From the NCBI GenBank assembly GCA_029876055.1, contig CM056878.1, positions 1,426,001 to 1,490,000 of the forward strand: a stretch of 64,000 nucleotides of DNA, read 5' to 3'. This document shows, in pieces, positions 1-12,400 of the stretch. The DNA is from Madurella fahalii (lineage: Eukaryota > Ascomycota > Sordariomycetes > Sordariales). The stretch's first letter is position 1, and every line of letters begins with the position of its first letter. A model generated the notes under the pieces. That model was not told the origin of the DNA, did not search any database, and was given only the letters and a program-made list of their open reading frames with translations. The translations under genes and the position numbers were made by a program.

Positions 1-2085
1 ATCAGAAAACGGGCGAGGGCCCCGTCACCGGCCTCTCTCGTGGACTGAAAATGGTCAGCAAGACGTTGTGCGACACCGAACCCGGCTGCGCCCAGGACAC
101 TCAGCCGTCTGTGGAGGGTTACACGGCTCGATTCGATCCGTCCACTTTCCAGCTTCCGAATTGGCATATTGATTCGTCTATCCGATAATTATCCGCGGTT
201 GGAGGGAAGGGGTGCCTGGCTGTCTTGCATAGACACCGCAGCGCTTCATGCGCTATGCACCCTTTCACTCGAGCACGCCGCGGCCGGGTGGTGGCCGAGG
301 TGTTCATCCAGCGCGCCGATTGCTACCCCAGGAATATGTCGTCCAGGGAGGGTTAGTCCGGCCAACGGCTGGATCTTCGGCCCCCCACTGCGACCCCATG
401 CCGAACCGCTACCACCTCAGATCCTGGATCAACGACTCGGGGGGAGCGGCGATGCGGGAGCTGATCTCAGCGGCCAATGCTGGAGTGCGGTCAAGGAACC
501 ATCTACAAGGCCGTCTTACCAGTGCTAAGGCTCTCTGTCCTTTTGCCTCTCAACGTGGTCGAAGAGTCGATCTCGACATGACGATTGAAGCTGAGTCGCT
601 GTCTGATGACCCACTGTCTATCGCGGATGTCTTTTTGATCCGCTCTCCCCCAGTCATGCATCCCGCTCATCCACTTGCAAAGCAACCAGGAACGGCACAT
701 CGAGTCCCCGATTGAAGCTTGTCTGTCCAATGACAGCCTCGGCGGCCCGCTTGGTGAACTCAACTTTGAAAATGTTCCGCATTCTGGTCGTGTGTGTCTC
801 TCTGCCCGCCAGCCCGGATCGCTTGTCTCGAGAGACGTCAGAAACATGCCACCTGAGCAAGTCTAGAGCTTTGGGCCCAGTCATGGGGGGTTACGCAGTA
901 AACGAGCAGGCAGATATCGCCACACCCTGCCGACCCCGTCTCTGGGACAAGTATGACGGCCTTCCTTCTTACTAGGGAATCGTGTGCACTCTATCGGTTC
1001 TGTCAGTTGTGGCGTTCGCCCCCAGAGGTAGACCGGTGGGTTCAGGACCCCCAGTACTGCGCGACTGGAAAGTGTCAGGTCCAGACCACTTTCGCTGTTT
1101 TTGGGAGATTTGGCGGGTTAAATTGAACAGGCTGATCGAGAGACACCGGGTGCAAAGGGGGAGGGGGCTTGCCAAATACCAACCAACCGTCATCGGTCGC
1201 CTGACATCAAAACTGACTAGCGCAGTAAAATGCCTTAATAACCTGGGAAAAGAGACGAAGCTCGCGAGGATCTGGAGCAACTGCTGCCCATAGCACATAA
1301 CCCCCCCCCGCCCCCCTCTCCCTCCTCTCCTTTCTTCTTGCGCTACGTTCATCGGTAGCCAATAGGGTAATAGCCGGGCTACATTCAGAGTTTCGGGTCA
1401 TCGTACCGGTCCTTTGCAAATTGTTGCTGTGCTTAAGCACACCATACCTCCTGTGAGGAGGCATATGCCAATCTGAGATACAAATTGTTGGAGGGATGGA
1501 GCGGGCTAACGGCTTTATTTCCTTTCTCCCTCGCTCTGCATCTGCACGACCATTCGGCCGGCGGCTTGCTTTATTCGGCGGAGGCGCCTACCTCCAAATG
1601 CCACTGCATGTATTTCGCTCATTCTCGCGAGTCTCATTCTGCTTGCCGGTACTTCCGATTCGTGACGCAAGCGAGGTTACGACATTGTAGTAGGAATGCA
1701 ATTGTAGCCTCGCTTAACTTGTGTCTTCATTCTACTGCTCTCTGTCTGTGTTGCGCTCTCCTATCTCCGTGACCTGAGACAGACGTCACCCACTTTTCGC
1801 TTCCCAATTATTCCGAACGTAATGGGTTCTAAACATTAGAGGCATGGATGCGTGGGGGGTGGTATCGATCATAATAATCTCCCATTTGGCCCTTGCGCAA
1901 TGCGCAATGCGAGGGCACGCTTTGATCCGAGCTCTACTACAACACTGAAATAATAGATAGGGATACTCGGCGCCAGATGGAACCGACGGACTGGATTTCA
2001 TGTGGCGGAACCGATAGCGTGGATCGGAGTAAGATTGTCCATTAGTCGTCAACGAAAAAAGAAGAAGAAAGGCCGCTCCTCAACC
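1..2085. other. Intergenic region, no gene supported
   Basis: The open frames here are short, overlap on both strands and carry no recognisable motif or spliceable continuation. A C-rich tract lies near 1302-1332, which is G-rich on the minus strand. The right end is the 3' flank of the ankyrin gene. Confidence 0.6.
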
Positions 2086-5000
2086 TCATCGGTCCCGCTC
2101 GATCATTTCCAACTCATATACCCAGTAATCCCAAGTTCGCTGGTCATGAGGGTTCTCCTCCTCTTCACTTTCATCTAGTTCTTGCTCAAGCTCCTCCCAC
2201 ACGACTCCAATCCTTTCGGCTTCTCGTCTCTCCCCGTCCGACAAGTTATCGCCCTCGAGACGTTCCAGAATCTCTCTGATTCGGTCCACCCAACGGTGTC
2301 TCCAAAAGTCAGCGACGCCCAAGATCCCCCGATCCGGGTCGTCGAGAATCGCGTTTACTTCGGCTTCAAGCTCACTGACCAGCTCTTCCAGCAGCGCCAA
2401 CTCATATGCGTGTTCATCTTCAATCTCCTCCACGTCACAGAGTCCTGTTTTAAAGTCCCACAGGTCGAAAAAGATTTTTCCAGGATAGCCGCAACACGTG
2501 TGAGGGATTTTCAGCGCTTGGAACGTGAAGAATCGAACAGCTGCGGTATGGTGCTTGACATCGTAATAGGCCCCAAAAAGCTCAAGGTACTGCGAGAAAC
2601 TAGATGCCATCCTTCCCATATACGAGCAATGACCAGAGAGGGAGGTGTAGTTATTGAAATTTTCCAGTCCTTTGAACATGTACGTTAGCGGAGTGCAGCT
2701 TCCGGGCCAGCATCTGCATTGACAATTGTCGGCAACCTCGAGCTGCGGCAGTGCAATATGGAGTTTGCGGATCCACGTTTCGAGGGTTGTGTATTGAGAT
2801 CGATGAGCCAGGAGGTCCGGCAATACCCTGCCAATTTGCCAGAATACATAATGGGCGGTGAATATACCCCGTCCTGATTCAGATGGTGTGAGGCGATGGG
2901 AGAGGACATTCGCCCCATGCTCTGCAAGCCATTGTAGGTACGGTAGTTTAGGTAGAGGGTAGCCGTACACTCGGCATGGTAGCATGTCTTCCCACCAGAT
3001 GTCTGTGTCGCGGAAACCAAGCACGAAGTAGAGCTCAGCATCGAGGGGATCTCCGAGTGCTTGGTAAACCGACCGAGTGGCTGACGGGTTTAGCCACCTG
3101 ATAGCAAACGCATCCGGGATTTGGACACCACGCCCTCGCAACCGCTGGATAACTTGGGACACAAAACTATCAAGAACCCCTCCATCCATAAGCCCCAAGC
3201 GTCGTGATTCGGCTGTTGAGAGGTTGTCGAGCGCAAATTGCCTAAGCCGTTCTCGCCGGTCTCTCAGGTGGCGACAGTATCTCAGTCGACACCGCTGGGA
3301 GGCTTGGTCGAGGAGGACTTGTGTCACCACCGGGACCGCACAGTCGGCCTTGAGAAGAATGGTCAGGCTCTCGGCACAACTGCAGCCCCGACACCTGAGA
3401 CGACTCCTTCCATTCCGGCATTGTAAGCCACTGAGACCTAGGGCAAGCTCTATTGGCAGAAGGTGATCGGAATCCTTCTGATTGAGCAATGCATTCCCTG
3501 CGGCCACGGATCGTGTCAGGAGCCGTAAGCACGAAGGCTTGTCCACCGCGAGGTGGAAGGGAGTTTGGTTGAAAAAGTTCCGTTCGTTTAGCGTGGCTGG
3601 GTGATGTTGTAATAGATGCTTAACCTGTGCCTGGTTGTTGGCTAGGATTGCTAGGCTGAGGGGGCCACATTCATATGCTACCACAGGGCCATTGTTTAGC
3701 ACCCCAAACTGCCAAAGGCAGGTAGTCAGTTCTAATCAGTGGGTACTAACCTTCAGCAATTCTGACTGAACAACCGAGATTCCTGATTATCTTAATGGTC
3801 AAAGAAACTCGGCTGTGGGCGATGATCTTAATTGACTTCGGCCGTCTCAGAACCGGCGGAGTGGGTTCTGTGGTTGACTGTAAAAGGAGCTCGGCGGCAG
3901 CTACATACGCAGGATATGTGCCGCGTTCTATTGGCATGAAAGAAAGAGGCGCTCTACGCGGTGTATCAGCTGAACGCCAGATTCCAAATTTAATCAGTGT
4001 AAACTGAAGACTCACCGGCCGTTAGAGTCATAGTCAGTCGTTGGAACTTGGTACGCGATCAAGCATCTGAGGAGCTCCAGCAGGACATGATTCTTTTTGA
4101 GCTGAAGTTGTGAAGCGCCTATTAGCACTAGTAGTACTAGTATCATGCCGTTGACCGGCAACTAGGCGGAAATGCATGGGTTAAAAACTTACATGGTGAG
4201 CAGCATGGTGGACCAAGGACCGGTTACGTGAATCGACCGCTAGAGGAGATGCCCTGCGAGACTGGAATAGTTGCACAAGCTTGCCTAGCACCAGAGCCGC
4301 AAAGACATCCCGCCACTGTGGTGGCCCTCCTCGTAGGAATTCAGGTGCGGACTGCGAGCGGCGTATTAAATCCAGCATCCTGAATGCCGGCGCCGTCTTC
4401 TCATCCACAGTAGGGTAATAAGTGAAGTTTGGGCTGATGCTCCAGCCTCCGGCCCCCGACTTGGCTGCGAACGAGAGTTTAACAGCTGCGTTGAGTAGAC
4501 GCCTTAGTCCAGTGTATTCGAAGCCAACTTTCCGATTTCGGCCCGAGCCTTCCGCCTGAGCAAGCGGACACCCAGGTAGATGCTCCCGGGTGGTCGTCTC
4601 AGAGTAGAAGGCTAGTGGGCCCCAGACGGAGCCCCTGCGCTGGTGTTGTAGGCGAGGACGGCAGGAACATGCGAAGCTGCTTCCAACGAGCAATGATAAC
4701 GTGTTTGAGAACTGGTCCTCGTCGTGGCTTGCCATTGATACTCCGGGGCGTTCCGCGGGCTTCGCTCGAGTTCTCGAGGCATCACATAATTCTCTCAGAA
4801 CATCAGGTTTCCCAACGAGTCGGCCAGTAGCCACTCTTGAAATTAGTTGACGCTGAAGTTTATCTGTAAGTCTGGATTTCGTCGAGCAAGATGTACTAAC
4901 TTAGGCTACACACCTCTTGACAATTGCCGCTCATGGTTGCTTGAAGACCAACAAGTACCTGCCTCATGAGAGACTCTAGGTTGTCAGCCCGTGCCTGAAC

Positions 5001-5605
5001 GGTAGGAAGGCTGTGATGAATATCCGTGACCTGGGACTGTATGGCAACAAGTTGCGCTGACATTCCCAGAGAAGTCGACTCGAGTGACCGGACGGTTGTT
5101 CTGCTGAGATGTCAACGCCTGGCACTACTACTAACCGAGCTAAGCATACGATGACTAACACGCTAAGCGTCTGCAACGGTAATTGAAGCGCTTGATTCGC
5201 ACGGTATAACCTCTTGTCTAGTTGCTCGAGCTTTGGGCGATTAAACGGATAGAGCAGCTTTTTACGCTGACTCTTGATTCTATCTCGCAGCCCAGTTGTA
5301 GATTGACCGCTATCCGATAGATCCGCGACCAGACTGTTTAGAGCTTTCAGCTCCATGTTGCAAGACTCGAGACAATCCCGCAGCGCAGCCGACCCATCGT
5401 GTTGGGACTGGATGCCGGATTGTAACAGTGTCGTGCTGATGAACCGGAGTGATTTCTCTAGAGCTTTGTTTTGCTGTCGCACAGAAGCGATATCCTGGTC
5501 GCGGCAATCCAAGGCATCAAGGTAACTTGTGATGCCGCTCGACACTTGAATGCCTAGCGACACTAGGCCCGTCCCCAGACCGATCACGGACAGCGGGTCA
5601 GCCAT
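2086..5605 (-). CDS. Ankyrin protein with fungal STAND-type N-terminal domain (PigL_N/Fungal_N-like)
   Basis: I rebuilt six exons: 5605-5160, 5100-4912, 4871-4193, 4101-4016, 3953-3751 and 3677-2086. The total is 3195 nt, or 1064 residues, and all junctions are in phase. The start MADPLSVIGLGTG is the usual opening of the helical fungal N-terminal domain found on STAND/NLR-like proteins. It runs into a heptad-rich helix and ends near a GKPDVLRELCDA motif. A central region of roughly residues 240-430 includes EYTGLRRLL and SISPNFTYY, which I recognise from a fungal-specific ankyrin family. Weak ankyrin repeats begin near residue 540 (NQTPFHLAVDKPSCLRLL). A Cys cluster, CQCRCWPGSCTPLT, sits near residue 855. 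The C-terminus is acidic and coiled-coil-like. No P-loop or NACHT/NB-ARC motif is visible. A role in recognition or scaffolding is inference. The second intron's exact ends (4911-4872) are the least certain. Confidence 0.8.
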
Positions 5606-6408
5606 GACACGTCTTTGGAGATAGTAGGAATGAACCAGAAGGTTGTCGAAGGAGAGCCCATCCCAACCGTGAAATGGGAGGGGGACATCCTGCGTTAAGA
5701 CCTGACCAAGGCTGAGGGCGGCAAGAATCCCTGCACCAACGAGACGGCAGGCTGCAGTGTCTGCTCCCAGTGGACCAATGAAATGTGCAGTGGCCGGCTG
5801 ATGAAGGAAAAAGGAGAAGAGTTTCATAACATAGTTAGCTGTCGGCGCTTCGGATACGGAGTGCAAGTTGTTAACTAACTGGATCGAACCGCCCGGGTTG
5901 GCGCAGTCCATCGTGATGGAGGTGATAAACCGAACAGCAAGAGCATGAGACGGCATAACGTGAGGCTCCACCATGGGGAAATAGAACCCAAAGTCATGAA
6001 GCTCTTTTGCATCGGGATACATCTTTTACTAATCAAGTAAGACGTTGCCAGTGTCAGTAACACTGCAGCTGAAACAACCTTCTCGAACCTACTCGCTTTA
6101 GTGCTCATGCCACTGAGGACCGGTCCGCAAAGCACTCACCGCTTCTCCAAGCTGGTATCAACTTGAATGAATTTACAAAACTCTGCTCATCTACACTTAA
6201 ACAAATGAAAACACCCCCAAAGTCTAATGCCAACCACTCAAGCAACCCAAACAAAAGCCTTAACACCCAATCATCTATCATCCCATCACCGAAATGCAAT
6301 TGAATGCCCTCATATCATGAACCCCAACCGAGCCCCCTTAAACTACAAAGTAAGCAAACCAGAGGACTCCTCTCCACTCACAACCCGCGCGCTACCGGGT
6401 ACATCTAT
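5606..6408. promoter_or_regulatory. 5' flank of the ankyrin gene and 3' flank of separase
   Basis: Both neighbours are on the minus strand, so this stretch should hold the ankyrin gene promoter and the separase 3' end. The frame upstream of the chosen start stays open for 139 codons. It has no family similarity I recognise, while the family's typical N-terminus begins exactly at 5605, so I treat the upstream part as untranslated. Confidence 0.5.
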
Positions 6409-9400
6409 CTACCCTCTATCAACCCAAACCGGCACGCCATACACCACCACACCGGCCCCGGTCACAAACCGAAACTTGCATCCCCTCTTGGCGCTCGCCA
6501 CCGCCTCAACCAACGACATCCTCCCCTCGGCACCATCTCTATCCCCCCCCTTCTTGGTCACCGCGCCCCTCGGCAGGACTCCCCAGTCCTCCAAGCACCC
6601 CGCCGCAAACCGATCGATATCCCGATCCGTCACGTCCCACAGCGTGCCCACCACCGCAGGGCTGCCCGCCATCAGGTAGTTCCACACGGGCCCGCTCGGC
6701 TCAAACTCGCCCGCCTCGAGCAGCGCGGCGCTGGAGCACCCCATCAGCAAGACAGTTGCCCTGCAACGAGGCGAGAGGTGTCTGATGGTGCGGGAGCGGA
6801 TGTATTGGCCGCCTGAGCCGTGGCCAAAGTAGAGGAGAATGTCTGAGGAGGTGAGGGCCGAGGAGAACTCGGCTTCGGTCGGCGGGCGGGCAGTGATTCT
6901 CTTCCAGGATGGTGGATCATCTGAGGACGACGACGGGGATGCGCAGGGAGGGAGGTGGGTTTCGAGAGGCTGGGAAAAGGTGGACTGCGTCGAGACAAGG
7001 TCGCCCGAGGGGTTGAGAATGTAGGTACCCCTTGCGAGGGAGGCACGGTGGCCTTCCGGGGGCGCGTGGTGCTCTTCGCCGGTGAGATTTTGCTCCGCGC
7101 ATTGCTGTCGCTGTCGCTGGTCGAGGATGAGTTGACGGAGGCAGGCGAGCGATGGCATGCGCGAGACGGCGAGCCCCTGCATGCAGGGGAGTGATTCCCA
7201 GGGAAAGACGTGCAGCGCTTTGTCGAGGAGCAGGATGGTGTGAATGCCTGGGTTCGATTCGTCATCCGTCTTGACAGCTGAGTGGTACGCCTGCAGAGCG
7301 TCAAACGTCTCAACCACCATCGAGTCAAAGTCAATCTCGTCGTAGGCGTTACGCTCGCCGTAAAACTGCAGAATGTCGACGACAAAATACAGCAAGTCGT
7401 TCAGCTCGTCGTCGAAGTCGCAGCCTGGCTTCGTGGCGTCGCCCAGGCCGATGAACAGCTCCAAAATGTTCACATCGAGAGTAGCCCGGACACCCTGCGC
7501 CGCATTGCCCTTCTTCCCGCGAACCTGTCGCCGCGAAGGGAGATGTTTATCCAAGATGTTCAAGAAATCCTTCTGAAACTTGGCCAGCAAATCTGGCCGG
7601 CGGATATGCTGCGAGAAAATACCCCTGAACCCGCCCAGCCAGATCTGCTCAATATTCTCCAGCAACTCCCTTAGCCGCTCATCCAGCGCCTCGCGCTCGG
7701 CCCACCAGGCACTCTTCGCCCCCTTAACGCTCATGTCCCTAGAGTCGTGGCACGTCTTGTTAATCAGCTTGACAATCTCGAGCAGCTCGGCGCGACCTTG
7801 CTGGAAGTCAAAGACCTCGCTGTCCGCATCACGGGAACTCGCCCGTTCCAGGGGCAGCCGAATGACAAAGGGGTTCTGGCCGGCCTGGAGCTTCGTAATG
7901 CAGAGATCGTGGTTGCCGTCGCTGAGGGAGATGGAAAGCACGTTCCAGGCCTTTGGGACGATGTCGATATAGTCCCGCTGGATCTTGTGCAAGTCGAGCG
8001 TGAACCCCAGGCTTGATCGCCTGGCTGCGGCAGAGCTCAAGATCGGCGGCCACTCTGTTCCGTCGTTCTTGATCGTGCTCTTTTCTTGGACAAGTGCCTT
8101 CCGCTCGCGACGCCAGGTGAGGTTCCGAGCGAGCTCGACAGAATACGAAGTTTGAGCCGAATGAGTCGTCGCTTTGGCCTTGGTTGACATTGCCGTGAGG
8201 AAGAGGCCGACATTCTGGAGCATGCCCGATATCTTGTGGATCAGGCTGGCGTCACCGCTCAAAGCTGCCACAGAATGAGCCTCGAGAAGGTAATCGTGGG
8301 CTTCGCGCAGGTGCTCGACATAGAGTCGAGGTGCCGTCTCGCTAGCCACCTCTCTTTGGCTCGCGGCGGCGGCGCTCCGCGCTTTCCTAGGCGAAGAGGA
8401 TTTTATGGGAGAACGAGCGGGCGCCGTCTTGTCCGCACCCGAGAGTGCAGGAAACGAAATGGTCGAGTCCTGGATCACTGAAAACACGGGATCCTGGGCC
8501 ATCTGCTCCATGCTCATGCCCAACAGACAGGATGCCATGGTAACTTGCCGCATGGGAAGAACATTGGATGCCTTCGATGCGGCCGCGGCTTCTCCAAGAA
8601 CCGACTGCGCCTCTGCCCACTCCTTTCTGCTGAGCATAAATGCAGCTTTCTGGACCAGAATCGCGGCCCGCAGCTTCGCCAGCTGAGCGTCTTCGACGGG
8701 CGCTACCGGTTTTGGGGCTACGGTGGCCTTCGCTTTCGTCTTAGCTGGTTGCCTGGCCGTCCTTTTCGCTGGCGCCTGCCTGGTAGTTTTGCGGGCGCCT
8801 CTCCCAGGTTTCTCGGCAATGTTGAGTTTCGCCATCTTGTTCTCAACCACTGTGGCGGCGATCGCTTCGTCCGCGCTGGGGTTGGGCACTACGAGGTTCC
8901 CTACGATTGCCTCGGCCTTTGCAAGCAGAAGCTCTGCCCCGTCCAAGTTGTTCTGAGAGAGATACATCGAGCTGATTTGGCAGGCGAGCGTTGCGGCGGA
9001 ATATGAGCGATCGTCGTCGGGAAGGAGGGCGGCAGCTTGTTGCAGCATCTCGAGCGACTTTTCGGCCTTTGCGGCTTTCCACGACAGCGATCCAATCCAG
9101 GCTGAGCATTGTGCGTTGTAAAATTCGGAACCAACGGTCTCGGCCATCTTGAGTGCTTGCTCTGCGTAGTACATGGTCTCCTGAAACATGCCTAGGTGAG
9201 CGTACACCGATGAAAGCCAGAAAATATTGCGGTACAGGCCGTAGAACAATCTCCAAAATTCGGGACCTGGATCCTGCCGCTGGGTCTCCATCTTAAGCTC
9301 CATCGCCGACAGGTCGACCGAGTGGTCGTCCGCTTGGTTTTGCTCAACTGTGGGTTTGGGCGCGAGTTGAGACTCTAGCTTTACCCAGTCCTGAAAGAGG

Positions 9401-12400
9401 GTGCGAACGCTCTCTCGAGCGTAGACAAGAGCATGGTGGGAATCGCCACGCTCAAGGGCGAGGATAGAGTACAAGTAGCAAGCGTTTGCCACGAGACGTC
9501 TCCTTTCGGCCCGGCCGAGCTTTTGGGAAGACGTGTCGGCGAAGGCAAGCTGTGCCTGAGCGAGATGGCCTTCGGCTTGTCTGAAGTTGCTGAGCGCGAC
9601 AGAATGTTCGGTGAAGGCAAGGTGAAAGTTTGCAAGGACATCGCCCGGCAGTTGGTCGCCTAGATACTCCTGCGCAGTCAGGAATACCTGCTCGGCCTTG
9701 GACGACTGGCCCAGATTTGTATATTGCAGCGCCAGACAGGAACTGTGTCGCACGACATCTTCTGCTTTTGGCCCCTCTGCCACCCGAGCCATGTCCGCCA
9801 TCAGCTCAAGAACGACCGCGAGAAGATTGTCCCGACCCTTCATGCGGAGGAAATCGGCAACGGATCGTAGGTAATCCAAGAGCCCTGGGACATCATCGAC
9901 TGCCTTCTCCAACGCTGTCTTGTCCTGACATGCCTCGATGATGGATCTCCAAGTGCCGATTGATCGCTGAAGTATGTCGGTGTCGCGGTACGCATCTGCC
10001 GCTGCGGCTAGCGAATTATAGAGGGCCTTCAAGTGTGCGAGAAATCCTGCTAGGCCCGTGTCCTCCCCGAGGTCGCCATGATCCTCCAGCTGTGCGGCGT
10101 CTCTAGCGACCGAGAGCAGTTCGGGCGACTGGGCCAATCTGCCAAGCGCTGAGCAAAGTACAATGAGTAACACCCTGAGTCGCCGAATGGGATACCGAGT
10201 GGGGATGTAGGTGCGGAGCAGTGCATCAACGACGGGATGTTCGAGCGTGACTTCGACCTGCTTTGTGTTCTCCTTCAGCAAGATAAACCGTAAGCGGTGC
10301 TCCAATGCGGCCGCCCGTTCCGCCTCGGGCAGATCCACCGTCCAGTCAACCCAGACTTGCTCCATTTTTGAGACTGCCAGGAGCGCGCGGGAGAGGGCCT
10401 CGGCCTTCTCGCTGCCGGTCCAGACAACCGTGGCCGATTCGGTTGCTAAGGAAGTGGCCACTGCAGTCAGCACGCCGTCCTCCAACAGACTTGCCCGGAT
10501 GGACTGAAGGGCACCGAGAGCTTCCTCTCCCCTGCCGAGTGTCCTGCAGAGTTCCGCCATGCGTTCCAGTTTGAGGGTGAGTTGCGCCTTTTCTTTCTCT
10601 GCGCTCGGCCGGTTCTTGACGCAATCGACCGAACGACGCAGGGCGCGGAGAGGGGATGCGTCCTTTGGATTGGTGGATTGCTGCCGTAGGGAGCTGTACT
10701 GCAAGTAGTAGAAATGCGAGATCTTGACAAAATAGGATGTCGAAGAGTCAGATGAAGCCGTGTTTCCTGTGTATTCTAGAAGGGTGGTGCAATCGCTGAG
10801 AATAGAGTCCATAAGGTCCCATGAGAGCCGAGTTTGATCCAGGCACGCCTTGATAGTCATGAATGCCGAATCGAGGATATGTTGAAGGTACTGCAACATA
10901 AGCTGCCGCCGTTGTTCATATCTGAGGTAATCCTTGGTGCTGCCTTTAGGCCCAGGAGGTTTACCGAGCCATCGAAGGCAGAACCGCGGGCATTGAAGAA
11001 CAAACGTCTCTAAAAGCTCCTTGGTTGCCGGTGAGGGTTGAAACGTGTTATCATCGCGGCTGCCCTTGGCAATGGTGAGCAAGAGATGCATGGCCGCTTT
11101 GCGGACGGCGCAAACATTGGCCAGGAGCTCGTCCAGTTCTGCAGTATCCCCCCGTAACGGACCTTGAATGCCCGCAACGACCTCCTTGAGAAGCTGATCG
11201 TCCGACAGGTACTTTGCGGGATACTTGAGATGAAGAGACAGTAGCTGTGCCGCAAGAGAACAGGTCTTCGCGATCGATTCACTTTTCGTATCCATTGCCT
11301 CGCGGAGTTTTGTCGCCCACGACACGGCGTCTGGAAACTGCTGAGCGTCCCGCGCCAGAGTCACCAGCGCTTGATAGATACCGGCCAGAGGGAGTTTGGA
11401 ACCGCCCAACGGTTGCAGGCCCTGGCCCCGCAGCAGCTGATAGATCCGGTTGAAGACGTTCAAACAGGCGATATAACTAGCCTTCGAACCTTCCGAGCTC
11501 CGTCGGATGTAGGCGCCGAGGCATCTCGATAACGGGACCATGATGTCCTTCTCAACATCGCCCGTGTGCTTGGCCAATTTCCACCAATGCAGCCGGGCTT
11601 CGAACGCAAGCGCCTGCAACTCGAGAGCAGTCGCTGGAGATATGCTCAGTCGAGACTCCTGCGCTAGGATGTCATCCTTGCTAGACACACTGGGAGTGAG
11701 AGACAGGAGACACTGTGCAACCGTTTCCATCTGCCGGGCGATCTTGCCCACATCGGCACCTCTCTCCCCGGCCGCCGTGATGAGCAAGCTAGTGGGGGAT
11801 GAACTCAGCTCTTGTCGAAGATGGGATGCCGCTGCCTCGATGGCGGTTGGCTTCTTGGTTGCTGCGAGGAGTCGTAAAGCTTGGATTTGGGTTGTGATGA
11901 CTAGCAAAAGGCTCTGCCCTGAAGCCTTCAGGCCGCTAAAGTCGAGCATCTCTGAGAATATCTGGGCGACGTTCTTGGACTCAGCACCGGCTGCCTTGGC
12001 CTGCTTCTTCGCTTCAGTACCGATAAGGCCCTCCAGTTTCTTTTTCAGAACGCGCAGTTCCTTGACCGCCTGTTCGTGGAGGCCCAAGGCGATCAGCTTT
12101 CCGACCAAGGCCGACATGCCGGACTCGAGTTGCAGCTCCGGAAGCGAGATCTTGCCCGTGGAGGGTAGTTGGCGCAGTGCGGCCAAGGCCACTCGAGCGC
12201 ACTCAACGACGGAAAGGAGATTTGTGTTATTCGTAGGCTTGGAAGACGATTGGGCATGTCTCGTAGCGATGGGAGAGGTGGACTGCCGGTTGAGCGAGCG
12301 AGGTTGCAAGGGGGTCATAGGGACCGAGCTTGAGCGCCGGAGCACGTTGTTCGTTGCCGTCTTTACGAGATCACCACCCTCCTGTGCCGGTCGCCGTGCG

